A stretch of 64,000 bases of DNA, taken from Gordonia insulae (GTDB lineage Bacteria > Actinomycetota > Actinomycetes > Mycobacteriales > Mycobacteriaceae). A program made the position numbers and the translations under genes. The stretch spans positions 4,402,001 through 4,466,000 of the forward strand of contig NZ_CP033972.1 of NCBI RefSeq assembly GCF_003855095.1, in the 5' to 3' direction. Position 1 is the first letter of the stretch, and every line of letters starts with the position of its first letter. Shown here piece after piece: positions 1 to 9,685 of the stretch. The notes beneath the pieces were generated by a model. That model did no database searches. It saw only the letters and a program-made list of their open reading frames with translations, and had not been told where the DNA came from.

Positions 1-2
1 GG

Positions 3-854
3 ATCTCCGAGATCAGCAAGCGTGACGGCGCGGGGGCGGCGGCCGGGGCACGTCGCGCCGCGATGAGCCTGACCGCCGGTTTCGGCGTCGGCGCGGGACT
101 CGCGGCCGTGCTCGCGCAGTGGGGTCCGTGGCCGACGGTCACCCCGTATGCGGTCAACATCGCGGTCGCCGTCGGTGCGCTGGTCTGGCTCACCCGTACG
201 CCGGAGACCCGCGCGCGACCGGCCGAGCCCGGCCGGCTCCTCGACGACCTCCGGATCCCGGGAGTCGCGCACCGACGGTTCCTGTTCGTCGTGCTGCCCG
301 TGGCGCCGTGGGTCTTCGGGGCCTGCGCGTCGGCATATGCCGTCATCCCGGCGCTGATGGCGGTGCGTACGTCCGGTGCGTCGATCGCGTTCGCCGGGCT
401 GTGCTGTGTCCTCGGCCTGGCCGCCGGTTTCGGCATCCAGTCCCTGGGTCGCCGCATCGACGACCCGGACGGCGTGCGCGGGGTCGTGCTCGCGTTGACC
501 GTCCTCGCCGCGGGCATGGCGCTCGCCGCAGCGGCCGCCGCCGCGCTGACGATCTGGCTCTCGCTGGTCGCCGCCGCCGTGCTGGGGTGCGGCTACGGCA
601 TGGCCATGATCTCGGGTCTGCTCGAGGTGCAGCGCATCGCCGGACCCGACAACCTGGCCGGCCTCACCGCGGTCTTCTACAGCGCCACCTACCTCGGGTT
701 CGCGGTGCCGGCAGTACTCGCCTGGGTCTCGGAGACCTACGCGTCGGTGACCTATCCGATGATGTTCGGCATCGGGGTCGTCGCGGCGGCGGTGTGTCTG
801 ATCGTCGTCGTCGCCGCACACCGGATCGATCGGCGGACCGGCACCGACCGGTAA
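3..854 (+). CDS. MFS transporter, C-terminal part (5' end outside window)
   Basis: The reading frame is open from the first bases of the window, so the gene starts upstream. The visible 283 residues show about seven hydrophobic helices separated by short basic loops, for example an R-x-IDDPDG loop between helices, and a short basic tail ending in RIDRRTGTDR. This fits the second half of a 12-helix major facilitator superfamily permease in the cytoplasmic membrane. An internal ATG at 63 is unlikely to be the real start because the coding frame and composition continue upstream of it. The substrate cannot be told from this half. A membrane-protein gene follows 39 bases later on the same strand and may be co-transcribed. 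Confidence 0.75.
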   Translation: MSEISKRDGAGAAAGARRAAMSLTAGFGVGAGLAAVLAQWGPWPTVTPYAVNIAVAVGALVWLTRTPETRARPAEPGRLLDDLRIPGVAHRRFLFVVLPVAPWVFGACASAYAVIPALMAVRTSGASIAFAGLCCVLGLAAGFGIQSLGRRIDDPDGVRGVVLALTVLAAGMALAAAAAAALTIWLSLVAAAVLGCGYGMAMISGLLEVQRIAGPDNLAGLTAVFYSATYLGFAVPAVLAWVSETYASVTYPMMFGIGVVAAAVCLIVVVAAHRIDRRTGTDR

Positions 855-893
855 CCTCATCGTGGTTCACCACGATGCGGGAGGTTTCAGGCG

Positions 894-2951
894 ATGATGC
901 TGGGGGCGTGGGTCACCGTGGTCACGGCCCTGGTTCTGGTGATACCCGGTGCGCTGGTCGGGCGTCGGATGGCCCTGCCGTGGCCGGTGGCGATCGCGGC
1001 CGGACCGCCGATCACCTTCGCCATCGTCAGCGTCTTCACCGTTCTCTACTCGGCCATCGGCTTCGAATGGAATGCCGTCACCGCCCTGCTGGCGCTGGTG
1101 ATCACCCTGCTCGGCGCGTGGGCGTACGCCGCGCTGCTGCGTATCCGCCGGCTGCGCCACCTCGCCCCGGAGCCGGGTCCCGACGACGATCCGCCGCTGA
1201 GCGGCCGCGCCGCACTGCAGTTGGTGGGCGGGGTGGGCGTCGGTGCGGTGATCATCGCGATCACCTGCATCCGCCCGCTGGTCAACACCGCGTTCGCCGG
1301 GCTGAACAACATCTCCCAGGTGTGGGATTCGCTCTGGCATGCGAGCTCGCTGCGCTGGATTCACGAGACCGGGATCGGCTCGGCGCTGCGCATGGGTGAG
1401 CTGATGAACTACGACACCCACGGCTTCAACTACTACCCGAACACGTGGCACGCCCTCGGCGCCGTCCTGTTCCCCCTGACCGGGGCCAACCCGGTCGAGC
1501 TCTACAACAGCTATTCGCCTGCCGTGCTCGCCATCACCGTGCCGTTCGGGGTCGCGTCGCTGGCCTACTGGTTCGCCCGGCACCGCTTCGACACCTCCCG
1601 CTCCGCATTCCTCGCCGGGTCGGCCGCCGCGGTGTCCGCGCTGTTCCCGTCGCTGCCCTACGTCGAGATCCAGTTGACGTCGGTGCCCAACGCGGTCGGC
1701 GTCTCCATCGCGCCCATCGCCGCGGTCCTGGTGATCAGTGCGGTCCGCGACCGCCGCCGCGTCCTGCCGGCCGCTGTCGCGCTGGCCGGGGTCACCGCGA
1801 CCCATCCGTCGGGCCTGATCCTCGCCGGCGTGATCGTCGGACTGTGGTGGGTGTGCGAGGGCCTGTGGCGCCCCGCGTACGGGCGCCTGCGCGATCTGGG
1901 CACCTTGGTCATCACCGGGGCGATCACGGTGGTGGGCATCGCGCCGGTCGTCCTGGGCACGATCCGCGTCGCCGACACCAACGAGCTGCCGTTCTTCGAC
2001 TTCCGCGAAGAAGGGGTCGGCATGGTGAAGGGCCTGGCGCAGGCCGCCTTCAACGGCACCATCCCCCTCGAGAAGCACTACCCGTTGTGGGGTCTGATCC
2101 TGCTCACCCTCATCGGGCTCGGTGTGCTGGCGTGGATGCGCGCCTGGGCCGGTCTGGCGGGCTGGCTGGTCTTCGTGCTGGTGACCGCGAACTCGGTGGT
2201 CGCCCTGGGTGTCCTGTCCTATCCGCTCGGCGCCATCGGCGGCTATTTCTACAATTCACCGCACCGCTTGACCTTCGTGGTCGCGCTGTTCTCCGCGGCG
2301 GCGGCCGGGATCGCGCTCGGTGCGATCGCCCTCGGTGCGGCGAAGGTGTTGTCGCGCATCATCTCCCGGGAACCGTCGCCCGTCCCCGCCCGCTCGGCGC
2401 GTTGGGTGGTCCCGACGGCGTTCGCGGTGCTGCTGGTGGTCGTCGCCGGCGCGGGGGTGTGGCGCTACCCGGCGGACGCCCAGATCGCGTCCAAGGAGCG
2501 CGGCGGCAAGTACATCGGCCCCGACGACCTCGCCGCCTATCACTGGCTCGACGGGCAGCCCGGCGCCCACGACACGCTGGTCCTCAACAATCTCGATCAG
2601 GGCACCGGCTGGATCTACCCGGTCACCGGGCTCACGCCGATGTTCCCGTTCTATCGGGCCAACGAGTTCTCCCAACGACAGCGCGACCTCTACTGGGGTG
2701 TCTCGCAGATCGGTGCCGACCCGCACATCGACCAGATCGTGCGAGACATGAACGTGCACTACGTCATCGACAGCCCGCCCAGCTACTGGCCGTTCCAGAA
2801 CGGGGTGCCCGACCCGGAGAACGGGGTCCAGGGCGACCCGTTCCTCGCCCTGCGTCAGCACGGTGCGCCGGGGCTCACGCCGGTGTTCCGGCAGGGCAAC
2901 GTGACGATCTACCGGGTCAACGACTCGGTGCTCACTCAGGCGTCCGGGTAG
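894..2951 (+). CDS. Large polytopic membrane protein, GT-C-like (DUF6541 / Rv3635-like)
   Basis: This 685-residue protein has a long N-terminal part rich in hydrophobic helices (about 10-12 segments up to residue ~525). A roughly 150-residue soluble C-terminal domain follows, containing DQGTGWIYPVTG and HYVIDSPPSYWPF. The architecture resembles GT-C glycosyltransferases that use polyprenyl-phosphate sugars, and I associate the family with DUF6541 and with mycobacterial Rv3635 next to galE. Neither assignment was verified. The start is the first of two adjacent ATGs, preceded by a GGGAGG sequence about 8 bases upstream. The last 16 bases overlap the end of the convergent galE gene. Proximity to galE and to sugar-transfer genes suggests envelope polysaccharide work. 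The catalytic role is inference. Confidence 0.6.
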   Translation: MMLGAWVTVVTALVLVIPGALVGRRMALPWPVAIAAGPPITFAIVSVFTVLYSAIGFEWNAVTALLALVITLLGAWAYAALLRIRRLRHLAPEPGPDDDPPLSGRAALQLVGGVGVGAVIIAITCIRPLVNTAFAGLNNISQVWDSLWHASSLRWIHETGIGSALRMGELMNYDTHGFNYYPNTWHALGAVLFPLTGANPVELYNSYSPAVLAITVPFGVASLAYWFARHRFDTSRSAFLAGSAAAVSALFPSLPYVEIQLTSVPNAVGVSIAPIAAVLVISAVRDRRRVLPAAVALAGVTATHPSGLILAGVIVGLWWVCEGLWRPAYGRLRDLGTLVITGAITVVGIAPVVLGTIRVADTNELPFFDFREEGVGMVKGLAQAAFNGTIPLEKHYPLWGLILLTLIGLGVLAWMRAWAGLAGWLVFVLVTANSVVALGVLSYPLGAIGGYFYNSPHRLTFVVALFSAAAAGIALGAIALGAAKVLSRIISREPSPVPARSARWVVPTAFAVLLVVVAGAGVWRYPADAQIASKERGGKYIGPDDLAAYHWLDGQPGAHDTLVLNNLDQGTGWIYPVTGLTPMFPFYRANEFSQRQRDLYWGVSQIGADPHIDQIVRDMNVHYVIDSPPSYWPFQNGVPDPENGVQGDPFLALRQHGAPGLTPVFRQGNVTIYRVNDSVLTQASG

Positions 2952-3955
2952 CCGTCCGGGTTCTGCGACTGCCACCGCCAGGTGTCGGCGCACATGTCGT
3001 CGATGGTCTTGGTCGCGTACCAACCCAGCTCGGTGTTCGCCTTGGACGGATCCGCGTAGGAGGCGGCGATGTCGCCGGCGCGGCGGGGTGCGATCTCGTA
3101 CGGGATCGGCCGGCCACTCGCCCGCTCGAATGCCCCGATCACCTGCAGCACCGAGACGCCTTGTCCGGTACCGAGATTCCAGATCGACATGGGATCCGAA
3201 CCGGCGCTGATCCGGTCCAGTGCGGCGACATGTCCGGCGGCGAGGTCCTCGACGTGGATGTAGTCGCGCACGCCGGTGCCGTCGGGGGTGTCGTAATCGT
3301 CGCCGAACACCGACAGCTTCGCGCGGCGTCCGACCGCCACCTGCGCGACGAACGGCATCAGGTTGTTCGGGATACCGCTGGGGTCCTCGCCGATGTCACC
3401 GCTCGCATGGGCGCCGACCGGGTTGAAATAGCGCAGCGCGGCGATCCGCCACCGGTCGTCGCTCGCCGCGACGTCGGAGAGGATCTGCTCGATCATCACC
3501 TTGGTCCACCCGTACGGGTTGGTGGCCGATGTCGGCAGATCCTCGGTCATCGGCAGTCGCGGCCGCGCACCGTAGACAGTCGCCGACGACGAGAACACCA
3601 GGGTGCGGACGTCGTGCCTGGCCATCGCCCGCAGCAGCGAGAACGTGCTGTCCAGGTTGTTCTGGTAGTAGTCGAGCGGCTTGCTCACCGATTCGCCGAC
3701 GGCCTTGAAGCCGGCGAAATGGATGACCGCGTCGATCCGGTCGTGGGCGAACAGCCGTTCGGTCTTGTCGACATCGGTGAGGTCGAACGAGTGGACCGGG
3801 ATCGACGTACCGGCGAGCGCCTCCAGCCGACCGATCACGGTCGGCTTGGCGTTGCTGAAGTCATCGACCACCACGACGTCGTGACCGGCCTCGGCGAGCC
3901 GGATGACCGTATGTGAACCGATGTAGCCGGCGCCGCCGCTGACGAGTACTCGCAT
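2936..3955 (-). CDS. galE: UDP-glucose 4-epimerase
   Basis: This 339-residue short-chain dehydrogenase-type epimerase interconverts UDP-glucose and UDP-galactose in the cytosol, supplying galactose for arabinogalactan. The NAD-binding motif GGAGYIG lies at residues 7-13, the SSSATVYG motif at about 122-129, and the catalytic pair Y148/K152 in YGWTK. Length is typical of bacterial GalE. The open frame extends upstream, but MRVLVSGG is the canonical N-terminus, and a TACCGT -10 box 7 bases before the ATG supports a leaderless start. It is divergent from an alpha/beta hydrolase and overlaps the end of the preceding membrane-protein gene by 16 bases. The mycobacterial homologue galE1 (Rv3634c) has similar neighbours. 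Confidence 0.93.
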   Translation of the reverse strand: MRVLVSGGAGYIGSHTVIRLAEAGHDVVVVDDFSNAKPTVIGRLEALAGTSIPVHSFDLTDVDKTERLFAHDRIDAVIHFAGFKAVGESVSKPLDYYQNNLDSTFSLLRAMARHDVRTLVFSSSATVYGARPRLPMTEDLPTSATNPYGWTKVMIEQILSDVAASDDRWRIAALRYFNPVGAHASGDIGEDPSGIPNNLMPFVAQVAVGRRAKLSVFGDDYDTPDGTGVRDYIHVEDLAAGHVAALDRISAGSDPMSIWNLGTGQGVSVLQVIGAFERASGRPIPYEIAPRRAGDIAASYADPSKANTELGWYATKTIDDMCADTWRWQSQNPDGYPDA

Positions 3956-3962
3956 ACCGACC

Positions 3963-3968
3963 ACGGTA
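3963..3968 (-). promoter_or_regulatory. -10 element of galE, leaderless start
   Basis: On the minus strand TACCGT is followed by 7 bases and then the galE ATG, matching the TANNNT hexamer spacing of actinobacterial leaderless promoters. No -35 element is obvious. Confidence 0.5.
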
Positions 3969-4030
3969 TTCGCCGACGCTGATGGTTCGCCGTCGGGTAG
4001 CTGTGTGTTGTCCACCTCATGCGCACGGGA

Positions 4031-4036
4031 TACGGT
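4031..4036 (+). promoter_or_regulatory. -10 element of alpha/beta hydrolase gene, leaderless
   Basis: TACGGT is followed by 6 bases and a GTG codon at 4043. This geometry favours the GTG over the upstream ATG at 4019, which lies before the -10 element. Confidence 0.45.
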
Positions 4037-4042
4037 CGGCGT

Positions 4043-4978
4043 GTGTCGCGGGCAGACGTGGAATTCAGGTCGGGCGGGCCGAGTCGTCACCCCGGCGCCG
4101 GGAGCGGGTCGGGTCGTCCCGGCGATTCTTGTCGTGGCTGGCTCTACCTGCCGGACTCCGGGGAACCGGCGCCGATCATCGTGATGGCGCACGGTCTGGG
4201 CGCGGTCAAGGAGATGCGGCTCGACGCCTTCGCCGAGCGGTTCGCGGATGCCGGCTACGCGTGTCTGGTGTTCGACTATCGCCATTTCGGGGACAGCGAC
4301 GGTGAACCGCGGCAGCTGCTCTCCATCCGCCGCCAGCTCGACGACTGGGCGGCCGCGATCGCCTACGCACGGTCGATCCCCGAGGTGGACAGTGGCCGCG
4401 TGGTGCTGTGGGGCACCTCGTTCGGTGGTGGACACGTGATGGTCGCCGGGGCCCGCGACGGGCGAGTCGCGGCGATCATCGCGCAGTGTCCGTTCACCAG
4501 TGGAGTCGCGTCCACGCTGGCGCTGGATCCGATGTCGGCGGCCAAGGTCACCGCGCGCGGGATCGTCGACCTGGTGGGGTCTGCGTTCGGGCGTGCACCG
4601 GTGATGGTCGCGCTGGCGGGCGTGGCTCACGAGCCCGCCCTGATGACCGCGCCGGATGTGGTCCCCGGCTACCTGCCGCTGGTGCCGGAGGGGCATCCGT
4701 TCACCAACGAGGTGGCCGCGCGGGTGGGCCTGGCCATCGTGGCGCACCGGCCCGGTCGTGCGCTCGAGCAGATCACCTGTCCGGTGCTGGTGTGCGTCTG
4801 CGACGACGACACCGTCGCGCCCGCTCGGCAGACGGTCCGGTACGTCCGGCGCGGCCCGACGACCCAGATGATCCGGTACCCCGAGGGGCACTTCGACATC
4901 TATGTCGGTGAGGCGTTCGAGCAGGTCGTCGCCGACCAGGTCGACTTCCTGGATCGGGTGGTGCCGCTACCGGAGTAG
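4043..4978 (+). CDS. Alpha/beta hydrolase
   Basis: A protein of about 311 residues with the alpha/beta-hydrolase signature: an oxyanion-side HGLG at residues 50-53, the nucleophile elbow GTSFGG with S126, a late acidic residue in CDDDTVAP, and the catalytic histidine in PEGHFDIY. The overall pattern resembles acetyl-esterase/dienelactone-hydrolase-like enzymes, and the substrate is unknown. There is no signal peptide or membrane helix, so it is probably cytosolic. I chose the GTG at 4043 because a -10 hexamer lies 6 bases upstream; an ATG 24 bases further upstream keeps the same frame. It ends only 6 bases before the convergent rmlB stop, with no obvious terminator between. Confidence 0.75.
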   Translation: MSRADVEFRSGGPSRHPGAGSGSGRPGDSCRGWLYLPDSGEPAPIIVMAHGLGAVKEMRLDAFAERFADAGYACLVFDYRHFGDSDGEPRQLLSIRRQLDDWAAAIAYARSIPEVDSGRVVLWGTSFGGGHVMVAGARDGRVAAIIAQCPFTSGVASTLALDPMSAAKVTARGIVDLVGSAFGRAPVMVALAGVAHEPALMTAPDVVPGYLPLVPEGHPFTNEVAARVGLAIVAHRPGRALEQITCPVLVCVCDDDTVAPARQTVRYVRRGPTTQMIRYPEGHFDIYVGEAFEQVVADQVDFLDRVVPLPE

Positions 4979-4984
4979 GAGCTC

Positions 4985-6040
<1,056 letters not shown>

Positions 6041-6048
6041 CCGTCGCC

Positions 6049-6054
6049 TAGTGT
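6049..6054 (+). promoter_or_regulatory. -10 element of rmlA, leaderless start
   Basis: TAGTGT sits 7 bases before the rmlA ATG, so the transcript probably starts at the codon itself. It lies back to back with the rmlB -10 element. Confidence 0.5.
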
Positions 6055-6061
6055 GTGTGCC

Positions 6062-6937
6062 ATGCGTGGAATCATTCTCGCCGGAGGCACGGGAACCCGC
6101 CTGCATCCGATCACGCAGGGTGTGAGCAAACAGCTGGTGCCGGTGTACGACAAGCCGATGATCTACTACCCGCTCTCCACGCTCATGCTCGCGGGTATCC
6201 GTGACATCCTGATCATCACCACCCCGCACGACGCCCCGGCTTTCCAGGGTCTGCTCGGGACGGGAGAGCAGTTCGGGGTCACCATCAGCTACGTGACACA
6301 GCCGTCGCCGGACGGTTTGGCGCAGGCCTTCGTGCTGGGCGCCGACCACATCGGCGACGACTCGGTGGCGCTCGTGCTGGGCGACAACATCTTCTACGGT
6401 CCGGGGCTCGGCAGCCGGCTGCAGGGTTTCGAGAACGTCGACGGCGGAGCGATTTTCGCGTACTGGGTCGCCGACCCGTCCGCGTACGGTGTCGTCGACT
6501 TCGACGACTCCGGAACGGCGGTGGCGCTGCAGGAGAAGCCCGAGCACCCGCGCTCCAACTATGCCGTACCGGGGCTGTACTTCTACGACAACGACGTCGT
6601 CGAGATCGCCCGCAACCTGAAGCCCAGTGCCCGTGGCGAGTACGAGATCACCGACATCAACGCCCACTACCTCGAACGCGGCAAGCTCGCGGTGAAGGTC
6701 TTGCCCCGCGGCACCGCCTGGCTCGACACCGGAACGTTCGATTCGTTGCTCGACGCGGGCAATTTCGTGCGTACCGTCGAGCAGCGGCAGGGGCTGAAGA
6801 TCGCGGTGCCCGAGGAGATCGCGTGGCGGCGTGGTTTCATCGACGACGACGAACTGCGCTCTCGTGCGGTGAAGCTGCGGAAGTCCGGTTACGGCGACTA
6901 TCTACTGGAACTACTCGAACGCGGAAAAGGATTCTGA
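6062..6937 (+). CDS. rmlA: Glucose-1-phosphate thymidylyltransferase
   Basis: First enzyme of the dTDP-rhamnose pathway, joining glucose-1-phosphate and dTTP. The N-terminus [16 protein letters not shown] carries the nucleotide-binding GGTGTR loop at residues 8-13. The metal-binding region [10 protein letters not shown] and the sugar-site motif [19 protein letters not shown] are also visible. At 291 residues it matches the family. The frame is open far upstream, but the canonical N-terminus and a TAGTGT box 7 bases before this ATG fix the start. Its stop codon shares one base with the rmlC start (TGATG), so the two genes form an operon with translational coupling. Confidence 0.95.
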   Translation: MRGIILAGGTGTRLHPITQGVSKQLVPVYDKPMIYYPLSTLMLAGIRDILIITTPHDAPAFQGLLGTGEQFGVTISYVTQPSPDGLAQAFVLGADHIGDDSVALVLGDNIFYGPGLGSRLQGFENVDGGAIFAYWVADPSAYGVVDFDDSGTAVALQEKPEHPRSNYAVPGLYFYDNDVVEIARNLKPSARGEYEITDINAHYLERGKLAVKVLPRGTAWLDTGTFDSLLDAGNFVRTVEQRQGLKIAVPEEIAWRRGFIDDDELRSRAVKLRKSGYGDYLLELLERGKGF

Positions 6938-7554
6938 TGCAGCTGCGCCCCTTGGTCATCGACGGAGCGTGGGAACTGACCCCGGTGCAGCACGGCGACG
7001 GCCGCGGACTGTTCGCGGAGGTCTTCAAGGGCGATCTGCTCGCCGAGGCCATCGGGCACCGGCTCGACCTCGCGCAGGTGAACCTGTCGGTGTCCGCGGC
7101 CGGTGTACTGCGCGGCGTGCACTTCGCCGATGTGCCGCCCGGGCAGGCGAAATACGTCACCTGCGCATCGGGGGCCATCCTCGACGTCATCGTCGACATC
7201 CGGGTCGGATCACACACCTTCGGCACCTACGACACCGTGCTCCTCGACGACGTCGACCGCCGCGCGGTCTACCTGTCCGAGGGCCTCGGCCACGCATTCT
7301 GTTCCCTGGCCGACGGTTCCACGGTCACCTACCTCTGCTCGACCGGCTACAACCCGACCGGCGAACACGGCATCAACCCGCTGGATCCCGAACTCGCCAT
7401 CGACTGGCCGACCACGGCCCGCGACGGCACACCACTGAACTACGAACTGTCCGCCAAGGACACGGCCGCACCGGGGCTGTCGGCGGCACGTGAGTCCGGC
7501 TTGTTGCCGGTCTACGACGACGTCACGGACTATCTGCGGTCGCTGGCGACGTAA
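6937..7554 (+). CDS. rmlC: dTDP-4-dehydrorhamnose 3,5-epimerase
   Basis: Cupin-fold epimerase acting after RmlB in dTDP-L-rhamnose synthesis. The catalytic base H62 lies in LRGVHFAD and the proton-donor Y132 in STVTYLCST. The PPGQAKYV segment and the C-terminal GINPLDPELAIDWP are family hallmarks. At 205 residues the length is typical. Its ATG overlaps the rmlA stop by one base. An intergenic repeat region without genes follows. Confidence 0.93.
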   Translation: MQLRPLVIDGAWELTPVQHGDGRGLFAEVFKGDLLAEAIGHRLDLAQVNLSVSAAGVLRGVHFADVPPGQAKYVTCASGAILDVIVDIRVGSHTFGTYDTVLLDDVDRRAVYLSEGLGHAFCSLADGSTVTYLCSTGYNPTGEHGINPLDPELAIDWPTTARDGTPLNYELSAKDTAAPGLSAARESGLLPVYDDVTDYLRSLAT

Positions 7555-7714
7555 CCGCTGATCGAGTGGTTCGCGGAGTGGTCTCGATACGCCGGCTCGC
7601 AAGCTCGCTGGCTACTTGACCAGCGGAGGGCGCTCGACCAGCGAACCAAGCGCCCCGACCCATCCGCTGATCGAGTGGTCCGAGGCGCCAGCCGAGGACG
7701 TATCGAGATCACCG
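7555..7714. repeat. Intergenic repeat region with two 16-bp direct copies
   Basis: A 16-bp word, CCGCTGATCGAGTGGT, occurs identically at 7555-7570 and 7664-7679. CTCGATACG near 7582 and CGTATCGAG near 7699 are inverted copies of one another, and GACCAGCG occurs twice between them. The segment has no credible gene and separates rmlC from a convergent gene. From memory, similar words are dispersed between genes in Gordonia and Rhodococcus genomes, so this is probably a REP-like element rather than a unique structure. Confidence 0.55.
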
Positions 7715-8065
7715 TCACTCACGAGACTGCTTCTCCGCGTTCTGCAACGCCACCGCGCGCGCCAGGCGCGCGTACTTGATCTCGAGTTCGCGGAACCGCA
7801 GATACGTTGACACCGTGGTGAATGCGAAGGCGATGACCAGCAGGAACAGCACCAGGTCGAGTCCTCGCTGGATGCCGATCTTGTTGGCCACCCACGTCAC
7901 GTCGTCCTGGCGCAGCATCGCGTAGACGCCGAACACCACAAAGGCCACGAACAGCAACTTCACGCCCGCCGACGACCGCGCCGTGCCGCGATGGATCATG
8001 AAGAACGTGACCAGGGCCACGAGTCCGAGGATGGCCAGGATCTGGAACCAGATCATCGCGCTCAC
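7715..8065 (-). CDS. DUF2304 small membrane protein (Rv3632-like)
   Basis: A 116-residue protein with three hydrophobic segments (about 4-24, 33-51 and 68-90) and a charged C-terminal helix (FRELEIKYARLARAVALQNAEK). This is the pattern of DUF2304 proteins that accompany polyprenyl-phosphate glycosyltransferases. The GTG start overlaps the stop of the upstream GT2 gene by four bases (GTGA), so the pair is translationally coupled. In mycobacteria the corresponding Rv3632 supports the polyprenyl-phospho-GalNAc synthase PpgS; the same role here is inference from order and size. Confidence 0.72.
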   Translation of the reverse strand: MSAMIWFQILAILGLVALVTFFMIHRGTARSSAGVKLLFVAFVVFGVYAMLRQDDVTWVANKIGIQRGLDLVLFLLVIAFAFTTVSTYLRFRELEIKYARLARAVALQNAEKQSRE

Positions 8066-8766
8066 TTCCTCATCCGGGTATGCAGCAGTCCGTCGGCGAC
8101 GATGTTCACGCCGTTGATCAGCGACTGCCCCTTCGCCCGTGAGTAGTCGGTGTAGAGGATGGTGACCGGTTGTTCGGTCACCCGCCAGTGGTGGTGATCG
8201 ATGAGCGCGACGAACTCGGACGCGTGACTCATGCCGCTCATCATCAGGTCGAGTTGGTCGGCGACGGTCTTGTTGAAGGCGCGTAACCCGTTGTGCGCGT
8301 CGGTGAGTCCCATCCGGCGGGTTCGGGGGCTGAGGAACACGATGGTGCGCAACGCCATTCGCCGCACGAACGGCACGGATTCGCTGCGGCCCTCGGCGAA
8401 CCGGGTGCCGACGACGATGTCGACGGGTTCGGTGCGCAGGCGGTCGATCATCGCGACCACGTCCTCCACGCGGTGCTGGCCGTCGGCGTCGAACGTGACG
8501 AAATACTTGGCGCCCGGCTGTGCGCGGGCGTATTCGACGCCTGTCTGGATGGCCGCGCCCTGCCCCAGGTTCACCGGATGCCGCACCAGGCGGACCCCGG
8601 CCTTGATGATCTCGCCGGTCGAGTCATCGCGGCTGCCGTCATCGACGCACACGATGTTGGGGAAGGTCTTCGCGGCGTCGGACGCCACCCTCCGGATCAC
8701 CTCGGCCTCGTTGAACACGGGTATCACCAGCCACACGTCATCGTTGCTGGTGGCGCCGGAGGTCAT
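8062..8766 (-). CDS. GT2 family polyprenyl-phosphate glycosyltransferase (PpgS-like)
   Basis: A 234-residue GT-A glycosyltransferase. The N-terminus has VWLVIPVFNEAEVI, then VCVDDGSRDDST, and the DxD-type motif FDADGQH with D93 and D95. No C-terminal membrane helices are present; the coupled DUF2304 gene probably supplies the membrane partner. The reaction is probably transfer of a sugar from a nucleotide sugar to polyprenyl phosphate on the cytosolic face. By neighbourhood I favour a PpgS-like galactosaminyl or mannosyl role, not proven. The ATG chosen follows a TAGGGT -10 box by 7 bases; an upstream extension of 11 codons lacks support. Confidence 0.78.
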   Translation of the reverse strand: MTSGATSNDDVWLVIPVFNEAEVIRRVASDAAKTFPNIVCVDDGSRDDSTGEIIKAGVRLVRHPVNLGQGAAIQTGVEYARAQPGAKYFVTFDADGQHRVEDVVAMIDRLRTEPVDIVVGTRFAEGRSESVPFVRRMALRTIVFLSPRTRRMGLTDAHNGLRAFNKTVADQLDLMMSGMSHASEFVALIDHHHWRVTEQPVTILYTDYSRAKGQSLINGVNIVADGLLHTRMRK

Positions 8767-8773
8767 GTCGGTA

Positions 8774-8779
8774 ACCCTA
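8774..8779 (-). promoter_or_regulatory. -10 element of PpgS-like gene, leaderless
   Basis: TAGGGT on the minus strand is 7 bases before the ATG at 8766. A second -10 box facing the other way begins 25 bases away, so the two glycosyltransferase genes are driven from a compact divergent promoter. Confidence 0.5.
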
Positions 8780-8803
8780 GCCGAGCACCGGGCGGCCATG
8801 ACC

Positions 8804-8809
8804 TACCCT
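8804..8809 (+). promoter_or_regulatory. -10 element of second GT2 gene, leaderless
   Basis: TACCCT is followed by 6 bases and the GTG at 8816. Confidence 0.5.
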
Positions 8810-8815
8810 GGTCGC

Positions 8816-9685
8816 GTGCCGATCGACGTGATGATGCCGTTCTACGGTGACGTCGCGCAGTTCCGGCAGGCCGTCACCAGCGTGCTCGAACAAACCGACG
8901 GCGACCTCCGGCTCGTCGTCGTCGACGACTGCTATCCCGATCCGGAACCCCGCGAATGGCTCGCGTCGCTCACCGACCCCCGCGTCGAGTACCTGCGCAA
9001 CGAGACGAATCTCGGCGTCAACGGTAATTTCCGCCGGTGCGTCGAGTTGGTGGAGGCCGACCACTTCGTGGTGATGGGCTGCGACGACGTGATGCTGCCC
9101 GACTACCTCGGCACCGTGCGTGCGCTGGCCCGGACGCATCCGGGTGCGTCGGTGATCGCACCGGGCGTGCAGGTCATCGACGATCAGGACCGGGTGGTGC
9201 GGCCGCTCGGCGACCGGATCAAGGAACTGCTGACGCCGGCCGCCCAGTCCGGGCGGCCGGTCGTGCTCGACGGTGAGGCCATGGCCACCAGCCTCTATCA
9301 CGGCAACTGGACGTATTTCCCGTCGCTGCTGTGGCGCACCGGTCCCGTCCGCGAGGTCGGGTTCCGGCCCGGGCTGGAGATCGTCCTGGACCTCGCCCTG
9401 CTGGTCGACCTCGCGGCCGCCGGGGGAGCCCTGGTGCACGACCCCGCGGTGGTCTTCCACTACCGGCGGCACGAGGCATCGGTCAGTTCGGTCCAGGCCG
9501 TCGACGGTAGACGGTTCGCCGAGGAGAACGCCTTCTTCGCGGCCGAGGCCCGACGCTGCGCCGACCGCGGCTGGCCCCGGGCCGCGCGCGCCGCGCGCCT
9601 GCACGCGACGTCGCGGCTCAACCATGTTCAGTCGCGGGTGCTCGCCACCGTCGGTCGGTTGCGCCGCACCAACGCGAGCGCGTGA
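8816..9685 (+). CDS. GT2 family glycosyltransferase
   Basis: A 289-residue GT-A enzyme beginning with VPIDVMMPFYGD, then LVVVDDCYPDPEP and the acidic metal-site motif MGCDDVMLPDY at about residues 87-97. The frame is open far upstream, but the GT2 N-terminal strand starts at this GTG and a -10 hexamer lies 6 bases before it. The sugar donor and acceptor cannot be told. No membrane helix is evident. The last 58 bases overlap the end of the convergent flippase-like gene, an unusually long 3' overlap for two apparently intact genes. Neighbours suggest extracytoplasmic glycan or lipid-linked sugar assembly. Confidence 0.8.
   Translation: MPIDVMMPFYGDVAQFRQAVTSVLEQTDGDLRLVVVDDCYPDPEPREWLASLTDPRVEYLRNETNLGVNGNFRRCVELVEADHFVVMGCDDVMLPDYLGTVRALARTHPGASVIAPGVQVIDDQDRVVRPLGDRIKELLTPAAQSGRPVVLDGEAMATSLYHGNWTYFPSLLWRTGPVREVGFRPGLEIVLDLALLVDLAAAGGALVHDPAVVFHYRRHEASVSSVQAVDGRRFAEENAFFAAEARRCADRGWPRAARAARLHATSRLNHVQSRVLATVGRLRRTNASA

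Noticed and set aside
867..2078. A 403-codon open frame antisense to the GT-C-like membrane protein gene
   Set aside because: Composition is dominated by Arg, Gly, Asp and Gln with no recognisable motif, typical of antisense frames in high-GC DNA; the plus-strand gene is convincing.
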